Part shown: positions 47,364 to 58,789 of the stretch, piece by piece
Layout: every line of letters starts with the position of its first letter
Position numbering within the stretch: position 1 is the first letter of the stretch
Assembly (NCBI RefSeq): GCF_000003855.2
Contig: NW_003101681.1
Span: 4,259,359-4,323,358, forward strand
Origin: Blastomyces gilchristii SLH14081
Lineage: Eukaryota; Ascomycota; Eurotiomycetes; Onygenales; Ajellomycetaceae
DNA: 64,000 nt
Direction: 5' to 3'
Translations under genes and position numbers: made by a program
Notes under the pieces: generated by a model
The model's database searches: none
The model's input: only the letters and a program-made list of their open reading frames with translations
Told to the model about the DNA's origin: nothing

Positions 47364-48216
47364 ATGTCGATATGCAACAGCATAACCCGCCAGTTGCGAA
47401 TCTCCGCATCACATTTCCTCAAGGACGGCAGACCCCTCGTTCGGCAGTCATCAACATGCTGGAGTGCCTCTAAGATCTCAGCTTCAAGGCCTTTCAGTAG
47501 CAAAGACCATGGACACTCAGTATACCTCAGGTCGCCGAATCTACGAAGCGCCGGATTAAATGCACAATGTTCGGAAAATGCTATCCGGGCAAGACGGAGA
47601 TTTTCGGCTACCGCGCTTGCATCGCATGGGCATATTGAACCTCCCAAACCAGGGGAAGAGTGAGTGATGAGAATATTTTGAGTCCAGCGCATTACGCCCT
47701 TACGTAGGATTTCAACAGGAACTAATAACTCCGCCCCTGCCAGGCTCAATGTGACGTTCATAGACAAGGACGGCGAGAAGTACCATTTCCAGGTGGCCAA
47801 GGGCGACAACTTGCTGGATATTGCCCAAGCAAATGATTTAGAGATGGAAGGTAGAAAAAACCAATTCTTTCTCCTACCGCAATATACAGGTGCTATTGAA
47901 ATGGTGGCAGTTTTCAAGATAATTTCTATGTATATGCCGGGCTAATACAAACTCGGCCCCCGCCCCAACCTTAGGTGCCTGCGGTGGATCATGCGCATGC
48001 TCAACCTGCCATGTCATCGTGGAAGATCCCGACATGTACGATAAGATGGAGGAGCCTGACGACGACGAGAATGACATGCTCGACCTTGCCTTTGGCTTGA
48101 CCGAGACCTCGCGGCTGGGGTGCCAGGTGAAAATGAGCAAGGAGCTGGATGGCGTCGTTGTACGACTGCCAAGCATGACACGGAATTTGCAGGCAAGCGA
48201 TTTTGAGCAGAAATAG
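47364..48216 (+). CDS. YAH1: Mitochondrial [2Fe-2S] ferredoxin (adrenodoxin type)
   Basis: Three exons (47364..47659, 47744..47850, 47975..48216) give 214 residues. The first 98 residues are a long Arg/Ser-rich presequence. The ferredoxin domain starts at LNVTFIDKDGEKYHF. Cluster ligands: ACGGSCACSTCHV (Cys-x5-Cys-x2-Cys) and the fourth Cys in RLGCQV. EPDDDENDMLDLAFGL is the acidic partner-binding helix of adrenodoxins. Yah1 passes electrons from Arh1 to Fe-S cluster assembly on Isu1 and to heme A and coenzyme Q synthesis; it is essential in yeast. The second intron has an unusual GTAGAA donor, but frame and protein continuity require it. As an Fe-S biogenesis gene it is a plausible HapX target, which is inference. 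Confidence 0.95.
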
Positions 48217-48662
48217 TATTTGAGGGGTTTATGCGAATTTCGCCTGGGAACAGCGTTCATACATACATACATATGTATGTATTTCTACTGAATCCTTGGG
48301 GGGACGTTCACTTTTCCAATTGTTGATTAAATAGTGCTATTATGGCGCCCGTGGCAAACCATCTCCGCTGAGCAGGACCCAAGTAGGTCATGGTGGAATT
48401 TCTTTACTTTGCTTTTTGTATATTGATCGATCTTCGCCCGGTGTGTATAGTCGCATTTGCGACATTTGTATTATATATTCCCCCAATAGACAAGCACACA
48501 ACAAAACATTTCTCCAGAGTGAATGCATTAAAATCTACAAAAATATATTCCAAAGAACGCCCATTTTAATATCCGCACAGTCAAAATAGAAAAATGCATA
48601 CATAAGCGTAGCCGGGAAACAACAGCGGAACAAAAAAGAAAAAAGAAAAAGACAACCATATC
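48217..48662. other. Convergent intergenic region
   Basis: 3' flanks of YAH1 (+) and RRP15 (-). A short palindromic run (CATACATACATATGTATGTATG) lies near 48260-48281. No gene. Confidence 0.6.
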
Positions 48663-49583
48663 TCATGCCTCTTCAATATTCAAGCTCTTCCCGCCCTTCC
48701 CATTAATCAAATCCAAAAACCCCTGCTTGCTAACCTCATTGACCGCCTTCTCTCGCTCCGCCATCCCAACCATACCCCTCTTCCTCCTCTCCTCCCTCGC
48801 CAGCTCCTCTCCGCGCACCTGTGCCGCTCTCACGGCATTGAACAGCTTAACCACACCCCGCTGCGCAATCTTCCGCAACCGCTTCTCCTGCTCTGCAGTG
48901 TCGCCGGCCTCTCCCCTATCCACACCAAGGACGTCTCGTATCCGCCCACGCTCCAGCTCCTCGCGTTTCTCAGCCCGTAGCTTCGCACGCGCGCGGCTCT
49001 CGAGCTTCTCATTGGCGAGCTCGGACGTAGTTTCCGCCGTAGATCTGCTTCGTGAGAGTAAAGGGTCTGCGCGGGCTGCGGTGGGTAGTTTTGTTGAGAG
49101 GATTTTGGAGATGGAGGTCGAGAAGGCGGTGGGGTCGTTGCGTTTGGAAAGCTTCTTGCGGCGGGTGTTAGTTGAGGCGTCTGGACCGGACATGGAATCG
49201 TCTGAGTCTAGGTCGGAACCGGAGGCCGAGGCCGCAGAAGATGCACCGTGGGAGTCTGAGTCTGAGCCTGAGTCTGAGGCTTCATCCTCGTCGGCTGCTG
49301 CTGGGCGAGATTTCGTAGCAGTGACTGCAGTAATTTCCTCTTCGTCATCCGAGTCTGCCGGCAGTTTTTGTTTTTGGACCTCTTTACTTAATTGCTCCTC
49401 TTTCTCGCTGTCGGAGTCTTGCAGATTGACTGCGGTGAACACTTCATCGTTGTGGTCTGAGTCGTTTTCATCCTCTGAGCTGCTGTGGTATACCCGCTGC
49501 TTCTTGAACTTCTTTTTCGGCCTCGAGGTTCTGCCGTTCATGCCATCCTCGACCTTGCGCTTCTTGAATGACGGAGGCGCCAT
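48663..49583 (-). CDS. RRP15: Rrp15 ribosome biogenesis factor
   Basis: A single exon of 306 residues. The N-terminal half is a nuclear, highly charged region: basic KKRKVEDG and RPKKKFKKQR, then Ser/Asp/Glu repeats. The Rrp15p domain occupies the C-terminal half, starting NDPTAFSTSISKILSTKLP and running through RIRDVLGVDRGEAGD, EKRLRKIAQRGVVKLFNAVRAAQ and the end KQGFLDLINGK. Rrp15 is a nucleolar pre-60S factor needed for processing of 27S pre-rRNA. Antisense to it runs a long open frame (48727..49716) produced by the repetitive Ser/Glu codons and not a gene. It is head to head with SRP54. Confidence 0.93.
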   Translation of the reverse strand: MAPPSFKKRKVEDGMNGRTSRPKKKFKKQRVYHSSSEDENDSDHNDEVFTAVNLQDSDSEKEEQLSKEVQKQKLPADSDDEEEITAVTATKSRPAAADEDEASDSGSDSDSHGASSAASASGSDLDSDDSMSGPDASTNTRRKKLSKRNDPTAFSTSISKILSTKLPTAARADPLLSRSRSTAETTSELANEKLESRARAKLRAEKREELERGRIRDVLGVDRGEAGDTAEQEKRLRKIAQRGVVKLFNAVRAAQVRGEELAREERRKRGMVGMAEREKAVNEVSKQGFLDLINGKGGKSLNIEEA

Positions 49584-49958
49584 TGGGAGAGATATATGTA
49601 ATTTAGTTTATATACCTCTACAAAATGGTGGAGGTGGAATAACAAGAAGTATTTATATTGAATTGACCTATCTAGTCCAGAAAACTAAAAATTCCACCCA
49701 GAGCTCGGTCACATGACTTCAGCACAACCTTTCAACAATCGAATTTCCGCCGCAAGGGGACAAACTTAACCATCTACACCCACTTCACAGCTTCAATATA
49801 CCCCGGAGAAACTTAATACCCCACATTCACCAGAAGAATCTCCGGGTTTTTGATTTCATTGCTAAAGTCCCTATAGTCGATATTTCAGCCATATTCCTTA
49901 CCTCCCGCTGAACTAGCCAGTCCTTGTCCCTTCGTCTTCTCCCCACAGCTTCCCCGCG
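49584..49958. promoter_or_regulatory. Bidirectional promoter, RRP15 / SRP54
   Basis: 375 bases between the start codons of a ribosome-assembly factor and the SRP GTPase, two genes tied to cellular growth. No specific sites identified. Confidence 0.5.
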
Positions 49959-51627
49959 ATGGTCCTTCAAGACCTGGGGCGGCGCATCAACGCCGCCGTC
50001 AACGACTTAACAAGATCAAATAACCTCGATGAACAGGTATATATGTACTTTTATTTTGCATAATAAATATATGCGTCGTGAAATGAACTCATTTTCTTAC
50101 TCTACAACGCAGGCGTTCGATGCTATGATCAAAGAGATATGCGCCGCCCTTCTATCAGCCGACGTCAACGTCCGCCTCGTCCAGTCCCTTCGCAAATCCA
50201 TAAAAGCCGCCGTGCCATTCTCCTCCCTGCCGCCCGCTGTAAATAAGAAGCGCCTAATACAAAAAACCGTATTTGATCAGCTGGTGGCTCTGGTAGACCC
50301 TCATGCTGAACCCTTCAAGCCGAAGAAGGGGAGGTCCAATGTTATCATGTTTGTTGGTCTACAGGGTGCGGGTAAAACGACGACATGTACGAAACTGGCT
50401 CGGCATTATCAGACTCGTGGTTTCCGAGCAGCCCTTGTTTGCGCGGATACTTTCCGTGCAGGTGCTTTCGATCAGCTCAAGCAGAATGCGACAAAAGCAA
50501 AGATCCCGTACTTCGGCAGCTTGACACAGACAGATCCCGCCGTGGTGGCTGCAGAGGGTGTGGCAAAGTTCAAGAAGGAGCGTTTTGATATCATCATTGT
50601 CGATACAAGTGGTAGACATAAGCAGGAGGAAGATCTATTTACGGAAATGACACAGATTCAAACGGCCATAAAACCAGATCAAACCATCTTGGTACTGGAC
50701 GGTACTATCGGACAAGCCGCGGAATCCCAGTCCGCTGCATTCAAAGCTACAGCAGATTTCGGTGCTATAATAATCACTAAAACAGACGGTAGTGCTGCTG
50801 GTGGAGGTGCCATCTCCGCCGTCGCCGCAACTCACACACCCATCATTTTCCTAGGAACGGGAGAACATATGCTAGACCTCGAACGATTTGCTCCAAAGCC
50901 ATTCATCCAAAAACTTCTAGGCATGGGCGACATGGCCAGTTTAGTCGAACACGTGCAAGCCGTAACGAAGGACTCCGCAACCGCAAAAGAAACCTACAAA
51001 CACATCTCGGCCGGAATTTTCACGCTACGCGATTTCCGCGAAAATATCACATCCATCATGAAAATGGGACCCCTCTCCAAGATCTCAAGCATGATTCCAG
51101 GCTTATCAAACATCACCTCAGGCCTCGACGACGAAGACGGCTCCCTCAAACTCCGCCGGATGATCTACATCTTCGACAGCATGACCGCCGCAGAACTCGA
51201 CGGCGACGGCAAAGTATTCATCGACCAGCCTTCCCGCATCGTGCGCGTTGCATGCGGAAGCGGCACCACCGTTCGCGAAGTCGAGGACCTGCTCTCCCAA
51301 CACAAGATGATGGCTGGAATGGCGAAGAGAGTTGGTGGGCAGAAGAAGCACATGCAGCGCGCGCAGAATATGCTTAAGGGCGGTAATAAAGAGCAGCAGA
51401 TGGCTGCTATGCAGAAGCGCATGGCCGCTATGGGCGGTGCAGGCGGGATGCCGGGGATGGGTGATATGGCGAAGATGATGCAAATGTTGGGCGGTGGTGG
51501 GGGCGCTGGTGGCGCGGGTGGGATGCCTGGATTAGGAGGAATGGATTTGCAGAGCATGATGAGCCAGATGAGCGGGTTGATGGGAGGGGGCGGTGGAGCT
51601 GGGAGTGGACGGGGGAGGGGAAGATAA
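49959..51627 (+). CDS. SRP54: Signal recognition particle 54 kDa GTPase
   Basis: Exons 49959..50036 and 50113..51627 give 530 residues. N domain [17 protein letters not shown], then the G domain with [10 protein letters not shown] (P-loop), [23 protein letters not shown], and the [15 protein letters not shown] block; the M domain follows with many Met ([16 protein letters not shown]) and a long Gly/Met-rich tail ([16 protein letters not shown]). The M domain binds SRP RNA and signal peptides; the G domain pairs with the SRP receptor at the ER. Length and order match other fungal SRP54 proteins. Certain. Confidence 0.97.
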
Positions 51628-52214
51628 ACTCGTCTTAACCCACCCTCATTCATTATTTAATTATCTGCGTTCATTTGTCCCCATTTTATTTTCGATGGGG
51701 TGTATTTTTTCTTCTAATATTGTATGACACATATGATATACAAAGGCGTTAACGGAGCGAGCTTCGAGTTCTTTTCTTTCAAGATTTCCCCCGTTGTTTC
51801 TTTCGCTTGATTTCGGGTTTAATGTGTTTCTCTTCTTGTGATTGCGGAGTACTTTATGATGTTTTAATGTTCATTACTCTGACTCGCACATCTACCTACC
51901 CATTGCTTACAACTTTGATTTGTTGTATATATAATACATACTCAAATTGGCACGCTGGAAAGCAGCTATGTAATTTCATGTGCAGTACAAAAGCTATCTT
52001 TTCCAGCGGCCCGCGGCCAGGGGCCATGCACGTACATGTACCAACACCAGTACGACCTTCCAAAGTAATAGTGGCTGAAGAGACAACCTATAATTGCACT
52101 GATAATTCTATATAATAAATAAAGAAGTGTTAAAATACGCTCCGTATATAATATGTACAGCACATCCAACAGGGGAAAGCTGGGGAGGGGTGGGGTTTAG
52201 TGTCTCCCTCCCTT
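51628..52214. other. Convergent intergenic region
   Basis: 3' flanks of SRP54 (+) and the PhoD-like gene (-). A GCGGAGTAC motif at 51845 and CTCCGTAT at 52141 are partial copies of the dispersed motif. No gene. Confidence 0.6.
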
Positions 52215-54295
52215 CTACACCTCTGACCCAACCTCCCTCTGCAGCACCCGCAGCATTAACCACTTAACCGCACGCACAGCCGATTTGATCAGAGGCTTCA
52301 CTAATACCTCAACCTCACCCAAAACGCTCCGCACTTTATCCACGAAGGTCCCGTCTCCAAATTTGTCAAACGCCACTTCTCCAGGCGGCAATCTCCGACT
52401 CTGCCCTTCCTCCCACACTAAGGGCCTAGCTAGCTTGTATTCCCACACCAGATATTCATCGATATACAGGGAATACCTTAACACCGAATTCCTACCGTCC
52501 TCAACGTCGATGTTGATTAGGGCCACCTTGTTATTACCAGCGGGCAGGTACTTGATCAAGACATCCTCATCATCTGTCTGTACGTAGGAGTCCGCGGGAA
52601 TGTAAAACATATTCAGCGGGCCAGTGCAGAATTCATGAATGCCTGTTCCATCCTCAATGCTAATGCTACCGCCCTTCTCTGCTTTTGACGCTGTTGTAGC
52701 CGACAGGGACGGATCAGGAAATCTCGTCGCGCCAAATTCGTGTCTATCGCCACTCAAGAGCACGACACGGATTCCCAACTCCCGTTCCGCGCGCCAGATA
52801 GCGTCGAAAATCCGGCGTCGTTCACCTAGGAACCCACCCCATGTATCCTCCGTGCCAACGCGCCAGTTTTTTGTGAACGGCACGCTGCTAGTGATTATTT
52901 TCCATTCCACACCAGCGGGCTCCTGGCGAGAAATAAATGCAAGAAGGGAATTTAGCTGCGCGGAGCCGAGCATTGTAGAATTTTCCTGTGACGGTTCTGA
53001 GCGATACGTGCGCGTATCTAGCATGAAGAAGGAAGCAGGGCCATTTGTGAAGGAGAAGTAGGTGGTGTTGATAGGGATGGAGAATGGAGATTTGTCAATG
53101 GGAGGGTTCACGCTCATGTGATAATGGCGGTATGGGTCGAATGCTGCTGGATAAGGGTCGGTTATGTTTCCTAAATGCCAGTCGTTGGCGATCTCGTGGT
53201 CGTCCAGAGTATGGAGCCAGGGGATGTTGATTGCGGGTTCTGGGCCGCTGTGCCATGATGGGGATGCATAGACTTTACGGTATTCGCTGCGGTAGTCGGA
53301 GGTGGAAGATCCCCAGCGGAAGGGTACGTCAATGTAGATAAAATCTCCGAGGAAAAGCATAAACGAGGGTCGTGAGAGGGATGGGAGTTTCGACATGATC
53401 TTGGAAATAACCTCGAGGCCGTAGATACGCAATGGGTGGTTTAGAGGATTATATGGGAAATTCGGCTTCATGCAACTCGAGCTCAGGAAACTGAGTCTGT
53501 TTGCCGCGGCGGAGCCTGGAGCTGCCGCGGTGGTGAAGTGGCCGGACAGGTTATTTGAGAACGAGTATCGATAGTCCATTGAGGGCTGAAGTCCAGTCAA
53601 CGTAACAGCGTAAGTGTAATCGGTGTCATTGTTGAGAACAGCTATTGTTCCCGCGTCAATCAACTCCCCCTCTCGACCATTTTCCATTACGCGGTAGGAT
53701 GTACGGATGGGAAGTTGTGCGGCGTCGGGCTCGCGAATGAGGATGTTTGCAGTCGTTGGCGACACGTATCCAACTCGTGAAAAGGCCAAATCGGTCGTGG
53801 GATACATGTAATGGCCCCGAAGAAGGACATCAAGTGTGGCAAGGCCCAGTAAAATGTTGACCCCGACTGTAGCTAGATTGGTGTACCTCGCGCGTGTGGA
53901 CGGAATACCAGTTGCAAGGACGAACAACGAAGATGCTGCCCTCTCATATTTGCCTTTGCCACCACTTCCCGAACTCAAGCTTCGTTTTGTCGCTATGGCA
54001 TCCTTTTGCGCGTTTCCGGTCGTGCCACCTCTTCTCGAGCTTTTTGTCGCTTCACCTGTGACAATCACGAAAACTGCGGTCAGGTTCACCAACAACAAGG
54101 TGAGAATTAGCGGCGGGGCATGGTGTGCTGGAACCTTTTTTTTTTTACATAGTTAGTAGAATACCCATGACAGAGAAATGGGATCCAATACTATAGGAAA
54201 AGACACTGCAACCGTACCCATCGCAGGAATAGATAGCCCAAAAACCGAATCAGAGCAGAGCTTGTTGCAGCTACATATACCTGGAAGGAAGGCAT
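52215..54295 (-). CDS. PhoD-like metallophosphatase, membrane-anchored
   Basis: Exons 54218..54295 and 52215..54134 give 665 residues. Exon 1 (MPSFQVYVAATSSALIRF) and the start of exon 2 encode hydrophobic segments (LTLLLVNLTAVFVIV, then another near residue 100), so the protein is membrane-anchored, probably with its catalytic part in the lumen or outside. A fibronectin-like region (QLPIRTSYRVMENG...YTYAVTLTGLQP) precedes the metallophosphatase core: LSFLSSSCMKPNFPYNP, FMLFLGDFIYIDVPFRW, PWLHTLDDHEIANDW, and LLSGDRHEFGATRF, which carry the metal ligands of PhoD enzymes. Substrate unknown. The intron with its A-rich end before the acceptor is clear on the minus strand. Confidence 0.85.
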
Positions 54296-54638
54296 AACGT
54301 TACAGGAATTCGCATGGGGAGCAATCCTATCAAAGCGATCGCAATTCCACCCTCTCCTGCACCGGATGGACGCTGAGTTTTCTGTTATTTATTAATACGT
54401 GGCTTGTTGAACGGGGGATGGTGAAGTTGCGCCTCGTGTTGTGGACTTAGTATTTATTTAAGTAAATTTATGACGCCATAGGCAGCAACGTTCCCAATGA
54501 AAAAAACTCCGAGCAAAAACCAGACAAAAGCAATAGCGAAAGGGTAAATAAATAACCTATATCTCGAAATGTCTTTGCGGTCCCCGCAAACAACCAAAGG
54601 AGGACAATAATAGACCATAAATAAAATACAATATTGAG
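54296..54638. other. Intergenic between two minus-strand genes
   Basis: Upstream flank of the PhoD-like gene and 3' flank of the GH18 gene. No feature found. Confidence 0.6.
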
Positions 54639-55568
54639 CTAATTTGATCGTGTCTGTTGAATATTCCATGCAGCTACCGCCGAGTATACACTTTTCATCC
54701 CCATCACCAGAGACATACAAGCAGCCCACTGCCATGGCCTATGGACATCAGGAAACGCATTGAAATATTCCCACCCCATAACTCCTCCAAAAGTTGGATA
54801 TCTTAGCATTAACGTTCCCAGAACCGCGCTTAACTTGTCCATTGGCACATAACCCTGGGATCCATTTCCAGGATTGGTTAAGGTTCCTGCCACAACTTTC
54901 TCTGGCGCCCATCCTTCTGCAATTATCCTGTCATACACTCCGGTAGTGTCGATGCCGCCCCAGCCATTATAAAATTGGGTATTATACCATGCAATCTTCG
55001 AGCCCCTAGCAGCTTCGAGTGCCTTATAATCGAAGCCAGACAAGTGCGGCAGTCCCTCGATCAGGGCGGTGGCAACAGGTGCCAAAGTGATGATGAAATG
55101 TTCCCCAAAATCCGCCTTGAGACGATCGATTAATCGGATAATACCTTCAAGTGACATGTCCTCCTCCACGTCAAGGTCTAAGCCATCGAGAGCGTGGTTC
55201 TGGATCATGTCTCGAAGAGGAACATAATACCGCTCAAAGGTAGAAGCATCTTGATCCAGCCGTTCGAAGGTCCCCCGCGCAGCTCCGCCCAGCATGCCCA
55301 TGACTTTGATCCCCTGGGTTTGCATAACGCGTGCTTCTGCCCATAGGGGCAGGTACCGGGGATCCTCCGGGCAGTGATCATTCAGGGTTATATTATTTGG
55401 CTCCCCATTAATGTGGATGGCAGCAAGAATGGCATGTGTTATACCCGAGTTATTAAGCATCAGAGGTAGCATTGAGATGTATGTGGTGCTGGTGTTTGGG
55501 TAATAGGTCTGGTAGTAGCAGACAATGCGCGGCTGATTGAATGCCCCATTTCCAGGGATAGGAGGCAT
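54639..55568 (-). CDS. GH18 chitinase-like protein
   Basis: A single exon of 309 residues. The GH18 active-site motif is present as DGLDLDVEE (residues 128-136, DxxDxDxE with Glu135 as the acid). Other barrel strands: RIVCYYQTYYP at the start, ITHAILAAIHI, GIKVMGMLGGAARG, ITLAPVATALIEGLPHLSGFD, WYNTQFYNGWGG and GGVMGWEYFNA. There is no signal peptide and no chitin-binding module, so it may be cytosolic or released by other means. This compact class resembles fungal GH18 proteins annotated as endochitinases. Whether it acts on chitin or another N-acetylglucosamine polymer cannot be told. Confidence 0.85.
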   Translation of the reverse strand: MPPIPGNGAFNQPRIVCYYQTYYPNTSTTYISMLPLMLNNSGITHAILAAIHINGEPNNITLNDHCPEDPRYLPLWAEARVMQTQGIKVMGMLGGAARGTFERLDQDASTFERYYVPLRDMIQNHALDGLDLDVEEDMSLEGIIRLIDRLKADFGEHFIITLAPVATALIEGLPHLSGFDYKALEAARGSKIAWYNTQFYNGWGGIDTTGVYDRIIAEGWAPEKVVAGTLTNPGNGSQGYVPMDKLSAVLGTLMLRYPTFGGVMGWEYFNAFPDVHRPWQWAACMSLVMGMKSVYSAVAAWNIQQTRSN

Positions 55569-56154
55569 TGGTCAGCTCCACGACGAGAATGATGGGAATT
55601 TCTTAAAAGTTGCTGAACCTCGAAAAAGAAAAAATCCTTTTGATAGTATTAGCAATCCAACAGGTATGCGGAGTTGCTCTGGTAATGTGCCCCCTTACAT
55701 CGGCTGCGCGGTATCTTGTGTGAAGGCAAACTCCCTCGACTTCGAAGACACAGGGGTTTGAAACGATGGTAACAGACGTTCTTATTATATACCTATCACC
55801 AGCGAGAACATCTGATTTCAGCAGCATATATGTAAATCTTCTTCCGGTCCGCACAAAGAAGCGCGGGGCATTCTGGGTCTGCAACCCAAGGTTGGAGATG
55901 GTCTATATCACGTGGGTTTTCTATATTTATGGAAGTTCCACATGTATCAAAATAATTGAACAATCTCCATTTCACAGAACTTTGAATCGATCAATGCCGC
56001 ATTATTTGCGGAGAGCGCGACAATGCCATAATCCATCCAGGAGTGTGTTTATCTATCCGAGAGCCCTAGCCCCAATCCCACGATATATATACGAATCCCC
56101 GCCTTCTCTGAACCAGTCAAATCCAATCCTCGTCGCAGAATACAATCTGTTCTA
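55569..56154. other. Intergenic between two minus-strand genes
   Basis: Promoter of the GH18 gene and 3' flank of the small membrane protein gene. One long plus-strand frame (55766..56338) overlaps the latter and lacks family features. Confidence 0.5.
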
Positions 56155-56514
56155 TCAATACCCCGGGAGTTTCCCATTCCACTGGCCAAGAATATATCCC
56201 ACCATCAACCCGCCCAAAAAATCATACAAAATGAGAATCATTAGACTCTTGCGCTCCGATTTGGGCGCAGTCGGAAGCCGCGCAGCTGCCAAAGCTGCCA
56301 GAATCATGCGCACTGGTACGCTGGCGTGGAGGAATTGATTTTCTTCGATGGGCACGTAGGATGTGAAGAGGTAAGACAGACCTAGGCCCGTGCTTGCTAT
56401 CCCAAGTGTCGTAGGAATCCGAGTAAAGGTGAGGTATGTGCCGAGCGCGGTGAGACCCAGGGCATGGAGGAGGACGAGCGTCGGGAGGTTGACTGTGGGA
56501 AGAAATGAGAACAT
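56155..56514 (-). CDS. Small integral membrane protein, unknown
   Basis: 119 residues from the ATG at 56514 (MFSFLPTVNLP). Four hydrophobic segments are visible (about 9-30, 33-50, 65-80 and 90-110), and a short loop rich in charged residues between the third and fourth (PTAPKSERKS). The codon pattern and clean segments support a real gene. I do not recognise the family; small four-segment proteins of this kind occur in many Eurotiomycetes. It is the last intact gene before the AT-rich transposon block. Confidence 0.6.
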   Translation of the reverse strand: MFSFLPTVNLPTLVLLHALGLTALGTYLTFTRIPTTLGIASTGLGLSYLFTSYVPIEENQFLHASVPVRMILAALAAARLPTAPKSERKSLMILILYDFLGGLMVGYILGQWNGKLPGY

Positions 56515-56650
56515 GATGGGGGGTGTATTCTCTATTTTGTTTATCAAAGATGGAAGAGAGATGTTTGGTTATTTGGAGGTATGTCCGTGGTTTGAATGTT
56601 GAGGATTTGTGTTTGTTGACAGAAATGTGACCGGGAACAAGGGGTAGATA

Positions 56651-57870
56651 TTGTGGCGGACATATTACTTGCGAAAACAGAATTTTCCCAGCCCCCCCTG
56701 AAAATTAGTAGCAAAACACCACCAAAAAATCAAAATATCTGCATTTCTCTAGAATCATTCAATATCATTCAATACATGTCTTTTTCAATCAAATATCATT
56801 CAAATACATGTCTTTCTTACCTTTATCATCAATATGTCATCTCAACTCTGTGATTTCATCATCAACAAGATTGTACATCTTCTTAAGAATGATTATATAT
56901 CTGCTGAGATTGTATAAAGTATTGATTGTCATCTGACTACTGTATATTGAATTCAATAAAATCTTCACTGCTTTGAAACTGTTAGAGAACTTCATTCAAC
57001 ATGCAGTGTAAAGTTAAAGATCATACTAGATATCTTATCAGAATTGAAGAATTTTTTCAAGATATATTCAACTACTGCCTGCATATCATGATAAGACTAT
57101 CTACTTTATAAAGAATGAATTTAATGTTGATATTCATCTGCAGTCAATATCTAGAGTGTTGAAGAAACTGAATTTAATATGAAAGAAGATAATTAATATT
57201 ATAATTAAATATTACTTAATATATAGAATTTACTAATTCATTAGTTCTATAATATAGATTGAACTCATAGTTACTTAATATAATGAAGAACTTCAAGCTG
57301 AATAATATATTTAACTCACTCAGTATCTCTCTAATCAACTGATCTTTTTAAATGAGAGTGCTGTAAATAAATATATAATGAATTAATAATATAAATAATC
57401 AAGCAGAGAATTCTCTTATCATATTAGAAGACTCTGTAAATAATCTCAAAGATAATCAATCTTATTCATAATAACTGTTAATAAATATATTAATTATAAT
57501 ATATATCAGAGATTCTACAATACAGAGAGATTTAATAAGTTTGTATATATTCAGATACTGCTTAAATATTAATAAGATTATTACTACTTAGTAATGAATA
57601 ATTATAATACTCATTGATCTTAAGAATTGAAGAATCTTTGCAGAGATACAGATATTGAATTATTATTCTTATTATTATATTTATCTAACTATAATTCTAT
57701 AGAGAAGTCTTTTCACACATTGAAGAAATAAATTAGAAGATATAGAGATCAGTTAGATACTCAGTTTAATAGAGATTTTGAAGCTTTTTTATATTATATA
57801 GTTGAGAACTTTATAAGAGAAAAAGATATAAAAGAATATTTCAGATCTGCTTATATAGAATAGTATTATA
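56651..57870 (+). mobile_element. Tc1/mariner-type transposon relic, RIP-degraded
   Basis: A transposase of about 343 codons can be traced from the ATG at 56834 to 57863 over many stops and at least one frameshift. The start resembles a helix-turn-helix (MSSQLCDFIINKIVHLL, then AEIV, SIDCHLTTVY). Next are VDIHLQSISRVLKKLN and NESAVN at 57351, where the first catalytic Asp of DESAVN has become Asn, then YLSNYNSIEKSFHTLKK near 57681, from a YSPDYNPIE-type block by changes Ser-Leu, Pro-Ser and Asp-Asn. The substitutions are all C-to-T or G-to-A, as RIP produces. The left boundary is drawn at TA, 9 bases before GTGGCGGACATATTACTTG, which resembles mariner terminal repeats; the right end was not found. 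Confidence 0.75.
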
Positions 57871-57951
57871 ATAATTAGAAAGATTCAGATTGTAATTCAT
57901 TCAACTATAATATAGATTTAGAGATTGAAGTAGTATAAGATCTGCTCTTAT

Positions 57952-58457
57952 TAGACTGGCCGCTGAAATCATGAATTTCACATTTAGTCTCATTTGATCT
58001 GATCTCATACATTTCTTGGCGTGAATCCCGCTGGGACTGGCTATTAAAAAAACATGTAAAGTGACTATATATCAGATCTTAAAATGAAATCATGACTTGA
58101 AAAAAATAAGAAAGTGATCTCATTTAATCTCATTTAGTTTCATTCTTAGTATAAAGTTACTATTTTTAGACATTTTAAGGTTTTTTTTAGACTATTTTTA
58201 ATTTTTTAAAAAGTAACACTTTTTGATAACACTTAAATGAGATTTAAAGTCATTTAAAGCAATAAAAATAATTTAAATTGAGAAGTAGAAATCATGATCT
58301 TATTTGAAAAATGTGATAAAAGTAGACAGTAAGTCTCACTGAGACAGTATGAAACTACTATCTAATGTTAAAACCATGTAATGAGATCAGTCGAATTGAT
58401 AATAAAACTATCAAAAAATCTAGTCCTGGTCTCAGACACGGTCACACGGTCAGTCTA
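57952..58457. mobile_element. Possible MITE with TA target
   Basis: TAGACTGGCCG at 57952..57962 and CGGTCAGTCTA at 58447..58457 are inverted copies with one mismatch, and both begin at TA. The 506-base interval has no coding capacity and a few slightly less AT-rich patches at its ends. This looks like a Tc1/mariner-type MITE, but the inverted repeat is only 11 bases and could be chance. Confidence 0.4.
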
Positions 58458-58789
58458 GCTCTCATTACTATAAGCAGTTAATAGAGATGATTTAAATTTC
58501 TACAATCTTGTCTATTATAATGAACTTTTTAATTCATTTTTTATAATTTAAAATATACTCTTCTCAATATTTATATTAAGTAACTATTTTCTTATCATCA
58601 TCTGTAGATGATTTAATTCAAATTCTTTCTTCTGAAGAATGAACTTGATATTTAATAAATCAGAAGCTTTATTAAGTCTTCAGATTATCAATTATTTAAA
58701 GTATTCATCAAAGAATAAATCTGCTTATTCATTAAATTAAGATATTGAACTACTTTAAATTGAAGATGAATTTGATAAAGTTAACAGTG

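Noticed and set aside
48727..49716. 329-codon plus-strand frame antisense to RRP15
   Set aside because: It arises from Ser/Glu-rich repeats in the real gene on the minus strand; composition is low complexity (Ser runs) and no domain is seen.
55766..56338. 190-codon plus-strand frame
   Set aside because: It overlaps the small membrane protein gene on the other strand, which has clean hydrophobic segments, and has no family features itself.
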